Program-made: the position numbers and the translations under genes | In this document: positions 24,215 to 32,894 of the stretch, piece after piece | Layout: the number at the start of each line of letters is the position of its first letter | Position numbering within the stretch: the stretch's first letter is position 1 | Notes under the pieces: model-generated | Told to the model about the DNA's origin: nothing | Seen by the model: the letters and a program-made list of their open reading frames with translations, nothing else | The model's database searches: none | Source: Clostridia bacterium | Lineage (GTDB): Bacteria; Bacillota; Clostridia; Oscillospirales; Acutalibacteraceae | NCBI GenBank assembly: GCA_017475765.1 | Contig: JAFVEY010000066.1 | Location: 1 to 64,000 of the forward strand | Direction of reading: 5' to 3' | DNA length: 64,000 nucleotides

Positions 24215-25042
24215 ATGAGAAAATTAAAGTGCATATTGACATCAAAGCCTTTTGTTACGCTTTGCTGGATCATACTTCTGATAGTAATATGGGAGATATT
24301 CGCTTCAGTCGTTGCTCAGACAAAGCGTACTCCGGAAAATGTCATGCCGCACCTTTCAGGCATTATAGAATCTGTTTTCAGCGATAAAAAAATCAACGGC
24401 AGTCAGACTGTGCTTGAAATGGTGCTGGAAAATGCCGCTGCAACGCTTTCAAGAGCCGGAATAGGTTATCTGATAGGTATTGTGCTGGGATTTGTGCTGG
24501 CGCTTCTGATGAGCCTGTCAGGTGTGATCGAAAAAATAGCCTTTCCGTATCTTATGCTGATACAGCTGATCCCGATCCTCGGCATGGCGCCTATTATCAA
24601 TGCGATCACGGGAGATATTGCCGTCAGCAGAATCGTCATAGCAGCGATACTGACCTTCTATCCTGTGGCGACAAATACAATAGCGGGTTTCAAGGCGATC
24701 GAGCCTGCCAAGCATGAGCTGATGTATTCCTATGCGGCAAATAAATTTCAGATATATACAAAAACCATGATACCGTTCTGTATTCCGTATTTCTTCACAG
24801 GTCTGAAAATATCGGCGCCTATGGCTATAACCGCCTCCATCCTTGTCGATACGCTTCAGGGAGGAATCGGACTCGGCTGTCTGCTCTCCCAGTCGCTGAA
24901 GGGAGCGATGACAAGATATGTATTCTGGGATATCGTATTTTTCAGCGCATTGATCGGAATACTGAGCTTCTATCTTATGGGAGTCATAGAAAATCTGCTT
25001 TGCCGCTATAAACGTGCCGGCGGTTCAGGCAAAAAGGAGTGA
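24215..25042 (+). CDS. ABC transporter permease (SsuC/TauC-like) 1
   Basis: A 275-residue membrane protein with about six transmembrane segments. The BPD_transp_1 EAA-like loop reads YSYAANKFQIYTKTMIPFCIPYFFTGLKIS. ATG 24215 has AGAAGGG ten bases upstream; a GTG at 24206 is also possible but sits too close to it. It is one of two different permease subunits of the importer; the next gene follows after 5 bases. Confidence 0.9.
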   Translation: MRKLKCILTSKPFVTLCWIILLIVIWEIFASVVAQTKRTPENVMPHLSGIIESVFSDKKINGSQTVLEMVLENAAATLSRAGIGYLIGIVLGFVLALLMSLSGVIEKIAFPYLMLIQLIPILGMAPIINAITGDIAVSRIVIAAILTFYPVATNTIAGFKAIEPAKHELMYSYAANKFQIYTKTMIPFCIPYFFTGLKISAPMAITASILVDTLQGGIGLGCLLSQSLKGAMTRYVFWDIVFFSALIGILSFYLMGVIENLLCRYKRAGGSGKKE

Positions 25043-25047
25043 GTGCA

Positions 25048-25854
25048 TTGAAGAAGACGAAACTCGGCAGGAACCGTGAACGGATAGAAACGATCGTCTA
25101 CCCGGTTATGTTCGGCATACTGATTATGGTTTTGTGGCAGACGGGACTGCTTCATAAGCTGCTCCATACGGATGACTATATTCTGCCGTACCCGGATAAG
25201 ATCATCAATATTATTACAGATAACAGCGATAAGATTATGGTTAATGTGTGGGCGTCGGTTGAGGTTGCTTTGTGCGGTCTTTTGCTCGGCTCCGTGATCG
25301 GATATCTGATCGCCATTATTGCCTCGGCATTTCCGACCTACGGAGCAGGCGGGCTGACGATCGTTTCGGCGTTCAATGCCATACCGATCGTTGCTCTTGC
25401 ACCGGTCATCATCAACTGGACGAAGGATGTCAGCACCGTTGCGGAGGAAAGAAGCATGGTTGCCAAAATACTGGTAGTCACCGTGACAAGTATGGCAGCA
25501 ATGAGTGTCAACGCATACAGAGGACTGACGGAGCTTCCGCAGTTTTCGGATGATCTGATGAAAACCTATGCAGCAGGCAGACTGACGGAATTTGTCAAGC
25601 TGAGATTGCCCAACAGCCTTCCGTACATTTTCACGGCTCTCAGGGTCAGCGTTCCCGGCAGCGTGATAGGTGCGCTTGTCAGCGAATATTTTGCAGAATA
25701 TATCATAGGTGTGGGAAGGCAGATCAGGGAAAATATCCTGATAGCACAGTATGCGACAGCATGGGCATACATCATTGTTGCCTGTCTGATAGGTATTCTG
25801 ATGTATGTGCTGCTGATGATCGTTGAAGCGATATTTTTGAGAAAACGCAGATAA
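25048..25854 (+). CDS. ABC transporter permease (SsuC/TauC-like) 2
   Basis: A 268-residue permease with about six transmembrane segments and the loop KTYAAGRLTEFVKLRLPNSLPYIFTALRVSVPGSVIGALVSEYF. The TTG at 25048 is chosen because AAGGAG lies eight bases before it; the GTG at 25039 overlaps that site. It should form a heterodimeric channel with the preceding gene product. Confidence 0.9.
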   Translation: MKKTKLGRNRERIETIVYPVMFGILIMVLWQTGLLHKLLHTDDYILPYPDKIINIITDNSDKIMVNVWASVEVALCGLLLGSVIGYLIAIIASAFPTYGAGGLTIVSAFNAIPIVALAPVIINWTKDVSTVAEERSMVAKILVVTVTSMAAMSVNAYRGLTELPQFSDDLMKTYAAGRLTEFVKLRLPNSLPYIFTALRVSVPGSVIGALVSEYFAEYIIGVGRQIRENILIAQYATAWAYIIVACLIGILMYVLLMIVEAIFLRKRR

Positions 25855-25943
25855 CTGCAGCTCTCAATTATATAAATGGGAACCTCTGAAAACCTCCTTC
25901 ACGGCTTTTGGAGAACCCCAAATATTTTTTGGAGGAATGGACA

Positions 25944-27062
25944 ATGAAACAGACGAAAAAGGTATTAGTGATCGCTCTTGCGCTTGCAATGGCTGCAGCT
26001 GCTTTCGGCGGATGCTCATCGGGATCGGGCAGTGAAGCAAGTAAGGAGGCTTCATCTGCTTCTTCCGCACAGACAGAAGCATCGGGCAGCGAGGAGCTGA
26101 CAGACGGAGACAGAATTATAGCAGCAGCTAAGGAAGGCAAGGTGGGCAACTGGGGTCTCGGCAATGAGTATGAGATTCTTGCACTCCTCACCAAATATGA
26201 GCAGGAGCCGAAGTATCTCTCTCAGTCCTTTGATATGGACGGCTTTGACGATGGCTCTATTACCCTTGCATCGGCTATGACCTATAATGAGCTGGGTCTT
26301 GTAAAGAACAGCTATGAGGGCGGTTACGGCTACGGCGAAAATATAGGCATCATTGATATGAATAATGAAGGCGTTGCCATGCTGGAGGATAACCTGTTCT
26401 GCACAAAGGAATTTGCAAAGGCAAATCCGAATACGGTAAAGGCATTTGTATATGCTTCCATGCAGGGTTGGAAATATGCCTGTGAGCATCCCGATGAGGC
26501 TGCGCAGATCGTATATGAAGCAGGCTCGTCTGTATCCTCCGATCATCAGGCATATATGGCATCAGAGGTAAAGAAGCTTGTCGAAACCGATACAAAGGGT
26601 GCAGCTGTAACAGAATACGGAAAAATGGATGAGGAAGCAATGCAGCAGACACTCGATCTTGCCAAGAAATATATTTCTCTTGACGATAAGACGGCGGCTG
26701 ATAAGCTGCAGACGCTGACACTTGACGATATCAGAGATACCTCCTTCCTTTCATCGGAAAAGGATTTCGGCACACCTGAAAAGACGGATGTCAAGATACA
26801 GCTGAAGTGGCTTCCGCAGTGTCAGTTTATGGGATATTATGTTGCCAAAGCAAAGGGATATTATGACGAGGTTGGTCTGAATGTGGATATTATATCGGGC
26901 GGCGGTGATATCGGCGAAACAACGGCTGTCAACAACGGAACAGTAGATTTCGGTGTAACATGGGTATCGAATCTTATTTCTGCGGATGCAGGCGGCATGG
27001 ATCTTGTCGAGGTAGCACAGGTATTCCAGCGTTCGGGTCTTGTTCTTGTTTATAAGAAATAA
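25944..27062 (+). CDS. Circularly permuted NMT1/THI5-type substrate-binding lipoprotein
   Basis: A 372-residue lipoprotein with signal peptide and lipobox AAFGGC (Cys near residue 24). The mature part begins, after a Ser/Glu spacer, with GKVGNWGLGNEYEILALLTKYE, QSFDMDGFDDGSITLASAMTYNE and AMLEDNLFCTKEF, which in NMT1/THI5 proteins form the second half. It ends with VKIQLKWLPQCQFMGYYVAKAKGYYDEVGLNVDI and AQVFQRSGLVLVYKK, normally the first 90-100 residues. The order of the two halves is therefore swapped. Reading frame and operon position are intact, RBS GGAGGA, so it looks functional. Ligand probably a pyrimidine-like ring. Confidence 0.9.
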   Translation: MKQTKKVLVIALALAMAAAAFGGCSSGSGSEASKEASSASSAQTEASGSEELTDGDRIIAAAKEGKVGNWGLGNEYEILALLTKYEQEPKYLSQSFDMDGFDDGSITLASAMTYNELGLVKNSYEGGYGYGENIGIIDMNNEGVAMLEDNLFCTKEFAKANPNTVKAFVYASMQGWKYACEHPDEAAQIVYEAGSSVSSDHQAYMASEVKKLVETDTKGAAVTEYGKMDEEAMQQTLDLAKKYISLDDKTAADKLQTLTLDDIRDTSFLSSEKDFGTPEKTDVKIQLKWLPQCQFMGYYVAKAKGYYDEVGLNVDIISGGGDIGETTAVNNGTVDFGVTWVSNLISADAGGMDLVEVAQVFQRSGLVLVYKK

Positions 27063-27074
27063 GGGGTGTTTAAC

Positions 27075-28430
27075 GTGGATTTGATCATTAAAAACGGCAC
27101 GATCGTGACGGCGAAGGAAACCTTTAAGGCGGATATTGCTGTAACGGACGGCAAAATTACACAGATAAGCTCGTCTGTTCCGACAGACGGCTGTGAAAAT
27201 GTCATTGACGCTTCCGGCAAGCTCGTTCTGCCCGGTGCCATTGATGCACATACTCATCTTGCCATGCCTTTCGGAGGAACGATCTCCTCCGACGGCTACT
27301 TTGCCGGAACAAGGGCAGCAGCCTGCGGCGGCACAACGACCGTATTTGATTTTGTTCTTCAGGATTTCAATGAAACGATGGTTGATGCTGTCAAAAGAAG
27401 AGATGCGCTTTGTGCAGGCGAAGCGGCGGTGGACTATTCGTTCCATGTTGCCGTCAAGGATGTGAGCAACGGTCTGATAGATACGATTGATGACTGTGTT
27501 GCCTTCGGTGTTCCGTCCTTCAAGGTATTTATGGTGTATGATTTCGGCGTGACAGACGGTGTGTTCTATCAGGTTCTTCAGAAGGCAAAGGAGTGCGGTG
27601 CGCTGATTGGTGTTCATGCCGAAAACAATGAAATGGTCAATATGTTTACCAAAAAGTTTTTGTCCGAGGGCAAAACAAGTGCATGGTATCATTACCTTTC
27701 ACGTCCTGAGTTTGTTGAAGCAGAAGCTGACGAAAGAGCCATTTCATGGGCAAAAGCCGTGGATGTACCTCTTTATATCGTTCATCTTGCCAACAAACAG
27801 GGAGTGGAAGCTGTCACAAAGGCTAAGGACGAGGGACTGACGATTTATGCAGAGACCTGTCCGCAGTATCTTGAATTTACCTGTGACGTTTATAAGCGTG
27901 AGGACGGCAGAAACTTTGTATGCTCGCCGCCTATGAAGGGCGAGGAAAGCCGACAGGCATTGTGGGAGGCTATTAAAAGGGGAGATATCGACACGGTTGC
28001 TACCGATCATTGTCCCTTTCAGTCGTATGAAAAGGACTGGGGAAAGGATGACTTCTCAAAGATTCCGAACGGCTGCGCTGGCATTGAAAATATGTATCCC
28101 TATATGCTTTCTGCCGCAAACGAAGGAAAGATATCCTTTGAAAAGGCAGTTGAGCTTTGCTCCTATAATCCTGCAAAAATATTCGGCTGCAAGGATAAGG
28201 GCAGCATAGCGGTTGGCAAGGATGCCGATATCGTGATTTATGACCCGACATTGGATTTTACCATCACGAACGACAAGATGCACTCTGACTGTGACCATAC
28301 TATATGGGAGGGTGTGAGCCTTCACGGATATCCTGTTCAGACCTATTCAAGGGGCAGGCTGGTGTATGACAACGGCGAATTTGTCGGTGAAAAGGGCTGG
28401 GGTCAATTTGTAAAGTGTTCGCTTAAATAA
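27075..28430 (+). CDS. hydA: Dihydropyrimidinase / hydantoinase
   Basis: A 451-residue cyclic amidohydrolase that opens dihydrouracil to N-carbamoyl-beta-alanine. Metal site: DAHTHL (HxH), bridging carboxylated Lys in PSFKVFMVYD, His in GVHAEN and VHLANK, Asp in VATDHCPF. Length is typical. The GTG at 27075 fits AAGGGG eight bases upstream; a GTG at 27066 overlaps that site. Close relatives include allantoinases and D-hydantoinases; the neighbouring PreA-like and carbamoylase genes favour the dihydropyrimidine role. Confidence 0.9.
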   Translation: MDLIIKNGTIVTAKETFKADIAVTDGKITQISSSVPTDGCENVIDASGKLVLPGAIDAHTHLAMPFGGTISSDGYFAGTRAAACGGTTTVFDFVLQDFNETMVDAVKRRDALCAGEAAVDYSFHVAVKDVSNGLIDTIDDCVAFGVPSFKVFMVYDFGVTDGVFYQVLQKAKECGALIGVHAENNEMVNMFTKKFLSEGKTSAWYHYLSRPEFVEAEADERAISWAKAVDVPLYIVHLANKQGVEAVTKAKDEGLTIYAETCPQYLEFTCDVYKREDGRNFVCSPPMKGEESRQALWEAIKRGDIDTVATDHCPFQSYEKDWGKDDFSKIPNGCAGIENMYPYMLSAANEGKISFEKAVELCSYNPAKIFGCKDKGSIAVGKDADIVIYDPTLDFTITNDKMHSDCDHTIWEGVSLHGYPVQTYSRGRLVYDNGEFVGEKGWGQFVKCSLK

Positions 28431-28462
28431 AACAATTTTAAGAATGGAAGGCGGCTGACAGT

Positions 28463-29950
28463 ATGCTGAGGATCAATGAAGAGGCTGCAAGGTGCTTGCT
28501 CTGTGCCGATGCAGCTTGTACAAAGGAATGTGGAAAAGGAATGAAGCCTGACAGAGCCGTAAGGGCAGTCAGATTTGAGAATACTGTCGCCGCCGCCGAT
28601 TTTCTGGACAGCGATGTATGCTCCGGATGTGAAGGAGGCTGCGAAAGTGCCTGTATACATTATGATATACCCATAAGGATCAGAGAAATGGCGGCAAAGC
28701 TGAAGGAATATAAAAGGAAGGGTGCCGGCAGCTTTGAACCTGATTTGTCGATAGATTTCTGCGGAGTTCATTGTGAAAACCCGTTTTTTCTGTCATCGTC
28801 CATTGTTGCGGGAGATTATGAGATGTGTGCAAGGGCGCTTGAAGCCGGCTGGGGCGGTGTTGTATTCAAGACTGTCGGTTTCTTTATGCCGGACGAGGTT
28901 TCGCCGAGATTTGATATCACGGGCGAACACGGACGGCCGTTTGACGGTTTTAAAAATCTGGAACAGATATCGGAACATAGTCTTGAGTATAACCTTGATG
29001 TTTTCAGAAGATTAAAGAAAAATTATCCGGATAAAGTCCTCATCGCTTCCATTATGGGGCAGACCGATGAGGAATGGACAGAGCTTTCACGCCTTGTTAC
29101 CGAAGCGGGAGCAGATATCATCGAATGTAATTTCAGCTGTCCGCAAATGACGGAAAAGGGAATGGGCAGCGATGTCGGACAAAGTCCGGAGCTGGTGAGA
29201 AGATACACAGAGCTTGTTAAAAAGGGAACTAATATTCCCGTTCTGGCAAAGATGACGCCCAATATCGGAAATATGGAAATACCGGCAGCAGCGGCTGCCA
29301 AAGGCGGCGCTGACGGCATTGCCGCCATCAATACCATAAAATGTATTCTGGGAGTGGATGAAAGCAGCTTTGTGAGTCTGCCGCCGGTGGCAGGCAAATG
29401 CTCCGTTTCGGGATATTCGGGCAAAGCCGTAAAGCCGATTGCGCTGAGATTTATCAGCGATCTTGCCCATTGCAGAGAGCTGGAGGGTCTTGAACTCAGC
29501 GGCATGGGAGGAATCGACAGCTGGAAGGATGCGTTTGATTTTATAGCGCTTGGATGCAGGAATATTCAGGTGACGACAGCAGTTATGCAGTATGGTTACA
29601 GGATCATTGATGATATGATATCGGGATTCAGGAGCTTTATGCTTGAACACGGAATACATTCTGTTGAAGAGATCGTCGGAAGGGCAGTTGATAAAGTCGT
29701 TTCCGCCGATGAGCTTGACAGAAGCACCGTCATTTTTCCGAGGTTCAGAAAGAATCAATGTCTCGGCTGCGGAAGATGTGTTATTTCCTGCAATGACGGG
29801 GGACATCAGGCGCTTGAGCTGGTGGACGGACGGGTACATTTTATGCCTAAAAAATGTGTTGGCTGTCATTTGTGTGTGCTGGTCTGTCCGGGCAGGGCAA
29901 TTGACGGCGGCGGAAAACGTATTCCGAAGCTGAACTGTAATGCGGGGTGA
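28463..29950 (+). CDS. preA: PreA-like dihydropyrimidine dehydrogenase with PreT-type N-terminal Fe-S domain
   Basis: A 495-residue protein. Residues 1-75 hold eight Cys (11, 14, 19, 23, 53, 56, 60, 64) in the CxxC-x4-C-x3-C layout of the N-terminal Fe-S domain of PreT/DPYD. Residues about 90-400 form the FMN TIM barrel, with the catalytic Cys in NFSCPQMTEKGMG and FMN contacts LAKMTPN and LSGMGGI. A C-terminal 2x[4Fe-4S] ferredoxin follows (CLGCGRCVISC, CVGCHLCVLVCP). The FAD and NAD(P)H domains that lie between these parts in mammalian DPYD, or in separate PreT, are absent, and no preT gene is nearby. Electrons may come from ferredoxin. It reduces uracil/thymine in this scheme. Confidence 0.88.
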   Translation: MLRINEEAARCLLCADAACTKECGKGMKPDRAVRAVRFENTVAAADFLDSDVCSGCEGGCESACIHYDIPIRIREMAAKLKEYKRKGAGSFEPDLSIDFCGVHCENPFFLSSSIVAGDYEMCARALEAGWGGVVFKTVGFFMPDEVSPRFDITGEHGRPFDGFKNLEQISEHSLEYNLDVFRRLKKNYPDKVLIASIMGQTDEEWTELSRLVTEAGADIIECNFSCPQMTEKGMGSDVGQSPELVRRYTELVKKGTNIPVLAKMTPNIGNMEIPAAAAAKGGADGIAAINTIKCILGVDESSFVSLPPVAGKCSVSGYSGKAVKPIALRFISDLAHCRELEGLELSGMGGIDSWKDAFDFIALGCRNIQVTTAVMQYGYRIIDDMISGFRSFMLEHGIHSVEEIVGRAVDKVVSADELDRSTVIFPRFRKNQCLGCGRCVISCNDGGHQALELVDGRVHFMPKKCVGCHLCVLVCPGRAIDGGGKRIPKLNCNAG

Positions 29951-29955
29951 GATGC

Positions 29956-31140
29956 TTGGCAATAACGCTTTCACAGCTTTGCGAAAACACGGATGAAAAT
30001 TACAGCATGAAGCTGATTGCAGGAAAAAATGGTCTGAAAAATACGGTCAGATGGGTGCATATTGTGGAGGATTCCGAGGTTCCCGATTTTCTTCACGGCA
30101 ATGAGCTGATTTTCACAACAGGCATAGGTCATGCCGGCAATGAATGGCTGAGAGAATTTATCCTTAGTCTGCATAAAAAAGGTGCGGTAGGGCTGGTGGT
30201 CAATATCGGACCCCACATCACGGCTGTTCCGCCGCAGGTGATCGTCTACTGTGAGCAGAATGATCTTCCGCTTTTTACGATCCCGTGGAAAACACGCATT
30301 ATTGATATCACATACGATTTCTGCCGCAAGATCATTGCCAATGAAAAAAGAGAAAGCACCATCTCCGATGCTTTCAAGGATATCATCCGCCGACCCGAAA
30401 AGATCAATGAGCATCTTCCGGTTCTCAGGCACGCAGGCTTTAATGAGCAAAGCAATTATATCGTGATAACCGTTGAGTTTTTCAGGGAACATTCCTCTGT
30501 GACGGAATCGGTTGTCAAGGCGATGGATATGTCGCTGTGGAAATCCCTGCGGAGCGGAAAGAACCAGTCGATACTGTTTGTTCACAGGGGAGTGCTTACC
30601 GCTATCAGGCAAAATTGCAGTGACAGCGATATCAGAGGCTTTTGCAGTCTGGTTCGCATGATAACGGACAATAGTGATAATATATGCTGCTGTATCGGCA
30701 TATCGGACAGAGCTTCGGGACTTGCGGAGGTGTCAGCTGCCTATTTTCAGTCGAAGGCGGCGAGGATGACAGCAAGAATATATAACAGGGAATGCTGCTG
30801 TTACAGCGATATTGGAATCATGAAGCTGCTGGCGGCAGTAAGCAACAAAAGTGTTCTGGAAGCCTTTGAGCAGGAACAGCTGGGAATTCTCCGGCAGCAT
30901 GATGAACAGCGGCATACCGATTATTTTGAAACGCTGAGAAAATATCTCGAAGCCAACTGCAGCGTCAATGAGCTGGCGGAAGCAACGGGAGTTCACAGGA
31001 ACACAGTCAATCATAAAATAAGGATGATAAAGCAGCTTCTCGGCAGCGATCTGACTAATGAGGATAAGGCAAGGCTGATCATTGCATACCACATAAGTGA
31101 TATGCTGAAATATAATAACCATTCAGACGGAGGTAACTGA
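29956..31140 (+). CDS. PucR-family transcriptional regulator
   Basis: A 394-residue regulator: N-terminal PucR domain (MAITLSQLCENTDENYSMKLIAGKNGL ... RWVHIVEDSEVPDFLHGNELIFTTG), a middle GGDEF-like region, and C-terminal HTH_30 (LRKYLEANCSVNELAEATGVHRNTVNHKIRMIKQLLG). PucR proteins control purine, pyrimidine and amino-acid use genes in response to a pathway compound. The TTG at 29956 with GGGGTGA before it is preferred to the GTG at 29947, which overlaps the preA stop. It probably controls this locus from inside it. Confidence 0.9.
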   Translation: MAITLSQLCENTDENYSMKLIAGKNGLKNTVRWVHIVEDSEVPDFLHGNELIFTTGIGHAGNEWLREFILSLHKKGAVGLVVNIGPHITAVPPQVIVYCEQNDLPLFTIPWKTRIIDITYDFCRKIIANEKRESTISDAFKDIIRRPEKINEHLPVLRHAGFNEQSNYIVITVEFFREHSSVTESVVKAMDMSLWKSLRSGKNQSILFVHRGVLTAIRQNCSDSDIRGFCSLVRMITDNSDNICCCIGISDRASGLAEVSAAYFQSKAARMTARIYNRECCCYSDIGIMKLLAAVSNKSVLEAFEQEQLGILRQHDEQRHTDYFETLRKYLEANCSVNELAEATGVHRNTVNHKIRMIKQLLGSDLTNEDKARLIIAYHISDMLKYNNHSDGGN

Positions 31141-31141
31141 A

Positions 31142-32464
31142 ATGAGTGCTGAATCAATCAAATTTAATCACTGTAATTATAATTTACAGTCGTGGGCAAA
31201 GCAGAAAGGACTCAATCCCATTCCGATCGAAAAGGCGGACGGAATCTATATGTGGGATTTTGACGGCAGAAGATATACCGATATGTCTTCTCAGCTTGTC
31301 AATCTGAATGTCGGCCACGGCAACAGGGCGATCATTGACGCCATCAAGGAGCAGGCTGAAAAATACTGCTATCTTTCACCGTCCTACGGCAGCGAACCAA
31401 GAGGCGAGCTGGCAAAGATGATCATTGAGCTTATGCCCGATAATATGGGGAAGGTATTCTTTACCAACGGCGGTGCGGATGCTAATGAAAATGCTGTCAA
31501 GATAGCAAGGATGTATACAGGACGGCAGAAGATCTTTTCACGATACAGGAGCTATCACGGCTCCACCTACGGTGCCGGTAATCTGACAGGCGAGCCGAGA
31601 AGATATCCGCTTGAGCCGGGCGCACCCGGTTTTGTCAAATTCTTTGACCCGTATATTTACAGAGAAAAAATACATTTTGATTCCGAGGAGCAGGCAAGCA
31701 GCTATTATGTTGCCAAACTGCGTGAACAGGTGATCTATGAGGGAGCGGACAATGTTGCCGCCATCGTTATGGAAACCATTACAGGCTCCAACGGCGTCAT
31801 TATACCGCCGAAGGGTTATCTGAAAGGCGTAAGGGAGATATGTGACGAGTTCGGAATTATGATGATCTGTGATGAGGTAATGGCAGGCTTCGGAAGGACA
31901 GGAAAGATGTTTGCCTTTGAAAACTTCGATGTCAAGCCGGATATCGTGAGCTTTGCAAAGGGAGTGACCTGCGGTTATGTGCAGCTCGGCGGTGTTTGCG
32001 TAAGTAAAAAGATAGCGGAATATTTTGACGATCATCTTCTGTCGTGCGGACTTACATACAGCGGTCATCCTCTTGCCTGTGCGGCAGGTGTTGCTTGTCT
32101 GAATTTCTACAAAGAAACGAACATCCTTGAAAATGTGAACCGTTCCGGAAAGGCACTGGGAGAATGCCTTGAACAGCTCAAGGAAAAGCATGAGTCGGTC
32201 GGAGATGTACGATATATCGGCTTGTTCTCGGCAATCGAGCTGGTGAAGGATAAGGAAACCAGAGAGCCGTTTGTGGAATACGGAAGGGATCCGGAAGGAA
32301 AAATGGGTAAGCTGATCGGCTTACTGAAATCAAAGGGATTTATGACTTATTCGCATGAGAATATGATCCTGATTTCTCCGCCGCTGATCATAACGCCCGA
32401 ACAGGTCAGGGAGGAAATGGCAAAGGTCGATGAGGTGCTTGACGAAGCAGATAAAATGATTTGA
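31142..32464 (+). CDS. Class III PLP aminotransferase (probable beta-alanine aminotransferase)
   Basis: A 440-residue omega-amino acid transaminase. Motifs: FTNGGADANENAVKIAR (PLP phosphate region), YRSYHGSTYGAGNLTG, ICDEVMAGFGRTGKMFAF (Asp contacting the PLP nitrogen), PDIVSFAKGVTCGYVQLGGV (Schiff-base Lys) and TYSGHPLACAAG. In this context it should convert beta-alanine to malonate semialdehyde using pyruvate or 2-oxoglutarate. It starts 1 base after the PucR stop, RBS GGAGG. Confidence 0.9.
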   Translation: MSAESIKFNHCNYNLQSWAKQKGLNPIPIEKADGIYMWDFDGRRYTDMSSQLVNLNVGHGNRAIIDAIKEQAEKYCYLSPSYGSEPRGELAKMIIELMPDNMGKVFFTNGGADANENAVKIARMYTGRQKIFSRYRSYHGSTYGAGNLTGEPRRYPLEPGAPGFVKFFDPYIYREKIHFDSEEQASSYYVAKLREQVIYEGADNVAAIVMETITGSNGVIIPPKGYLKGVREICDEFGIMMICDEVMAGFGRTGKMFAFENFDVKPDIVSFAKGVTCGYVQLGGVCVSKKIAEYFDDHLLSCGLTYSGHPLACAAGVACLNFYKETNILENVNRSGKALGECLEQLKEKHESVGDVRYIGLFSAIELVKDKETREPFVEYGRDPEGKMGKLIGLLKSKGFMTYSHENMILISPPLIITPEQVREEMAKVDEVLDEADKMI

Positions 32465-32481
32465 GGGAGTGTGCTGCCGCT

Positions 32482-32874
32482 ATGAGAAAAGAGCATTACA
32501 GCAATGTGTCCGAATGTGCATTATCCGAGCTTATCACGGCGGATCGGTTCAGAACCGTGATGTTTGAACAGCGCACGACAGGCACTAAGAGTCTGACAGA
32601 GGTGCCTGCGGAGCTGAATCTGACACAGGAAAACGCAAAGCTGCTCCGTTTTTCTGTGGCAGGTGACGGAATTCTTTACGGCTTTGTGAGAGTCAGGCGT
32701 GAGCTGAAAGAAAAATTCGGCAGAGAACCGAAGAAGGTATATTTTAATGACTGGGGAACGACCATTCTGCTGGTTATTGAGTTCAGGGACGGCAGCGAGC
32801 AGGCATATCATGTCAGATGCAGCGATCTGATTGATATGATGAATGACTGTCTGAGAATAGCGCAAGAAAAGTAA
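32482..32874 (+). CDS. Small conserved-looking protein within the pyrimidine operon (unknown)
   Basis: A 130-residue soluble protein with no signal or membrane segment. It has a KLLRFSVAGDGILYGFVRVRRELKEKFGREPKKVYFNDWGTTILLVIEFRDGSEQAYHVRCSDLIDMM block that predicts an alpha/beta fold. I do not recognise a family. It is located between the aminotransferase (18 bases upstream) and the carbamoylase (20 bases downstream), so a role in the same pathway is likely. The ATG is preceded by GAGGGAG at 12 bases; a TTG at 32461 overlapping the previous stop is an alternative. Confidence 0.75.
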   Translation: MRKEHYSNVSECALSELITADRFRTVMFEQRTTGTKSLTEVPAELNLTQENAKLLRFSVAGDGILYGFVRVRRELKEKFGREPKKVYFNDWGTTILLVIEFRDGSEQAYHVRCSDLIDMMNDCLRIAQEK

Positions 32875-32894
32875 AAGAAAGAGGGAGCATATAT

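Noticed and set aside
29947..29955. GTG at 29947 as start of the PucR gene
   Set aside because: It overlaps the preA stop and the ribosome binding site itself; the TTG at 29956 has the proper spacing to GGGGTGA and gives the usual MAIT start.
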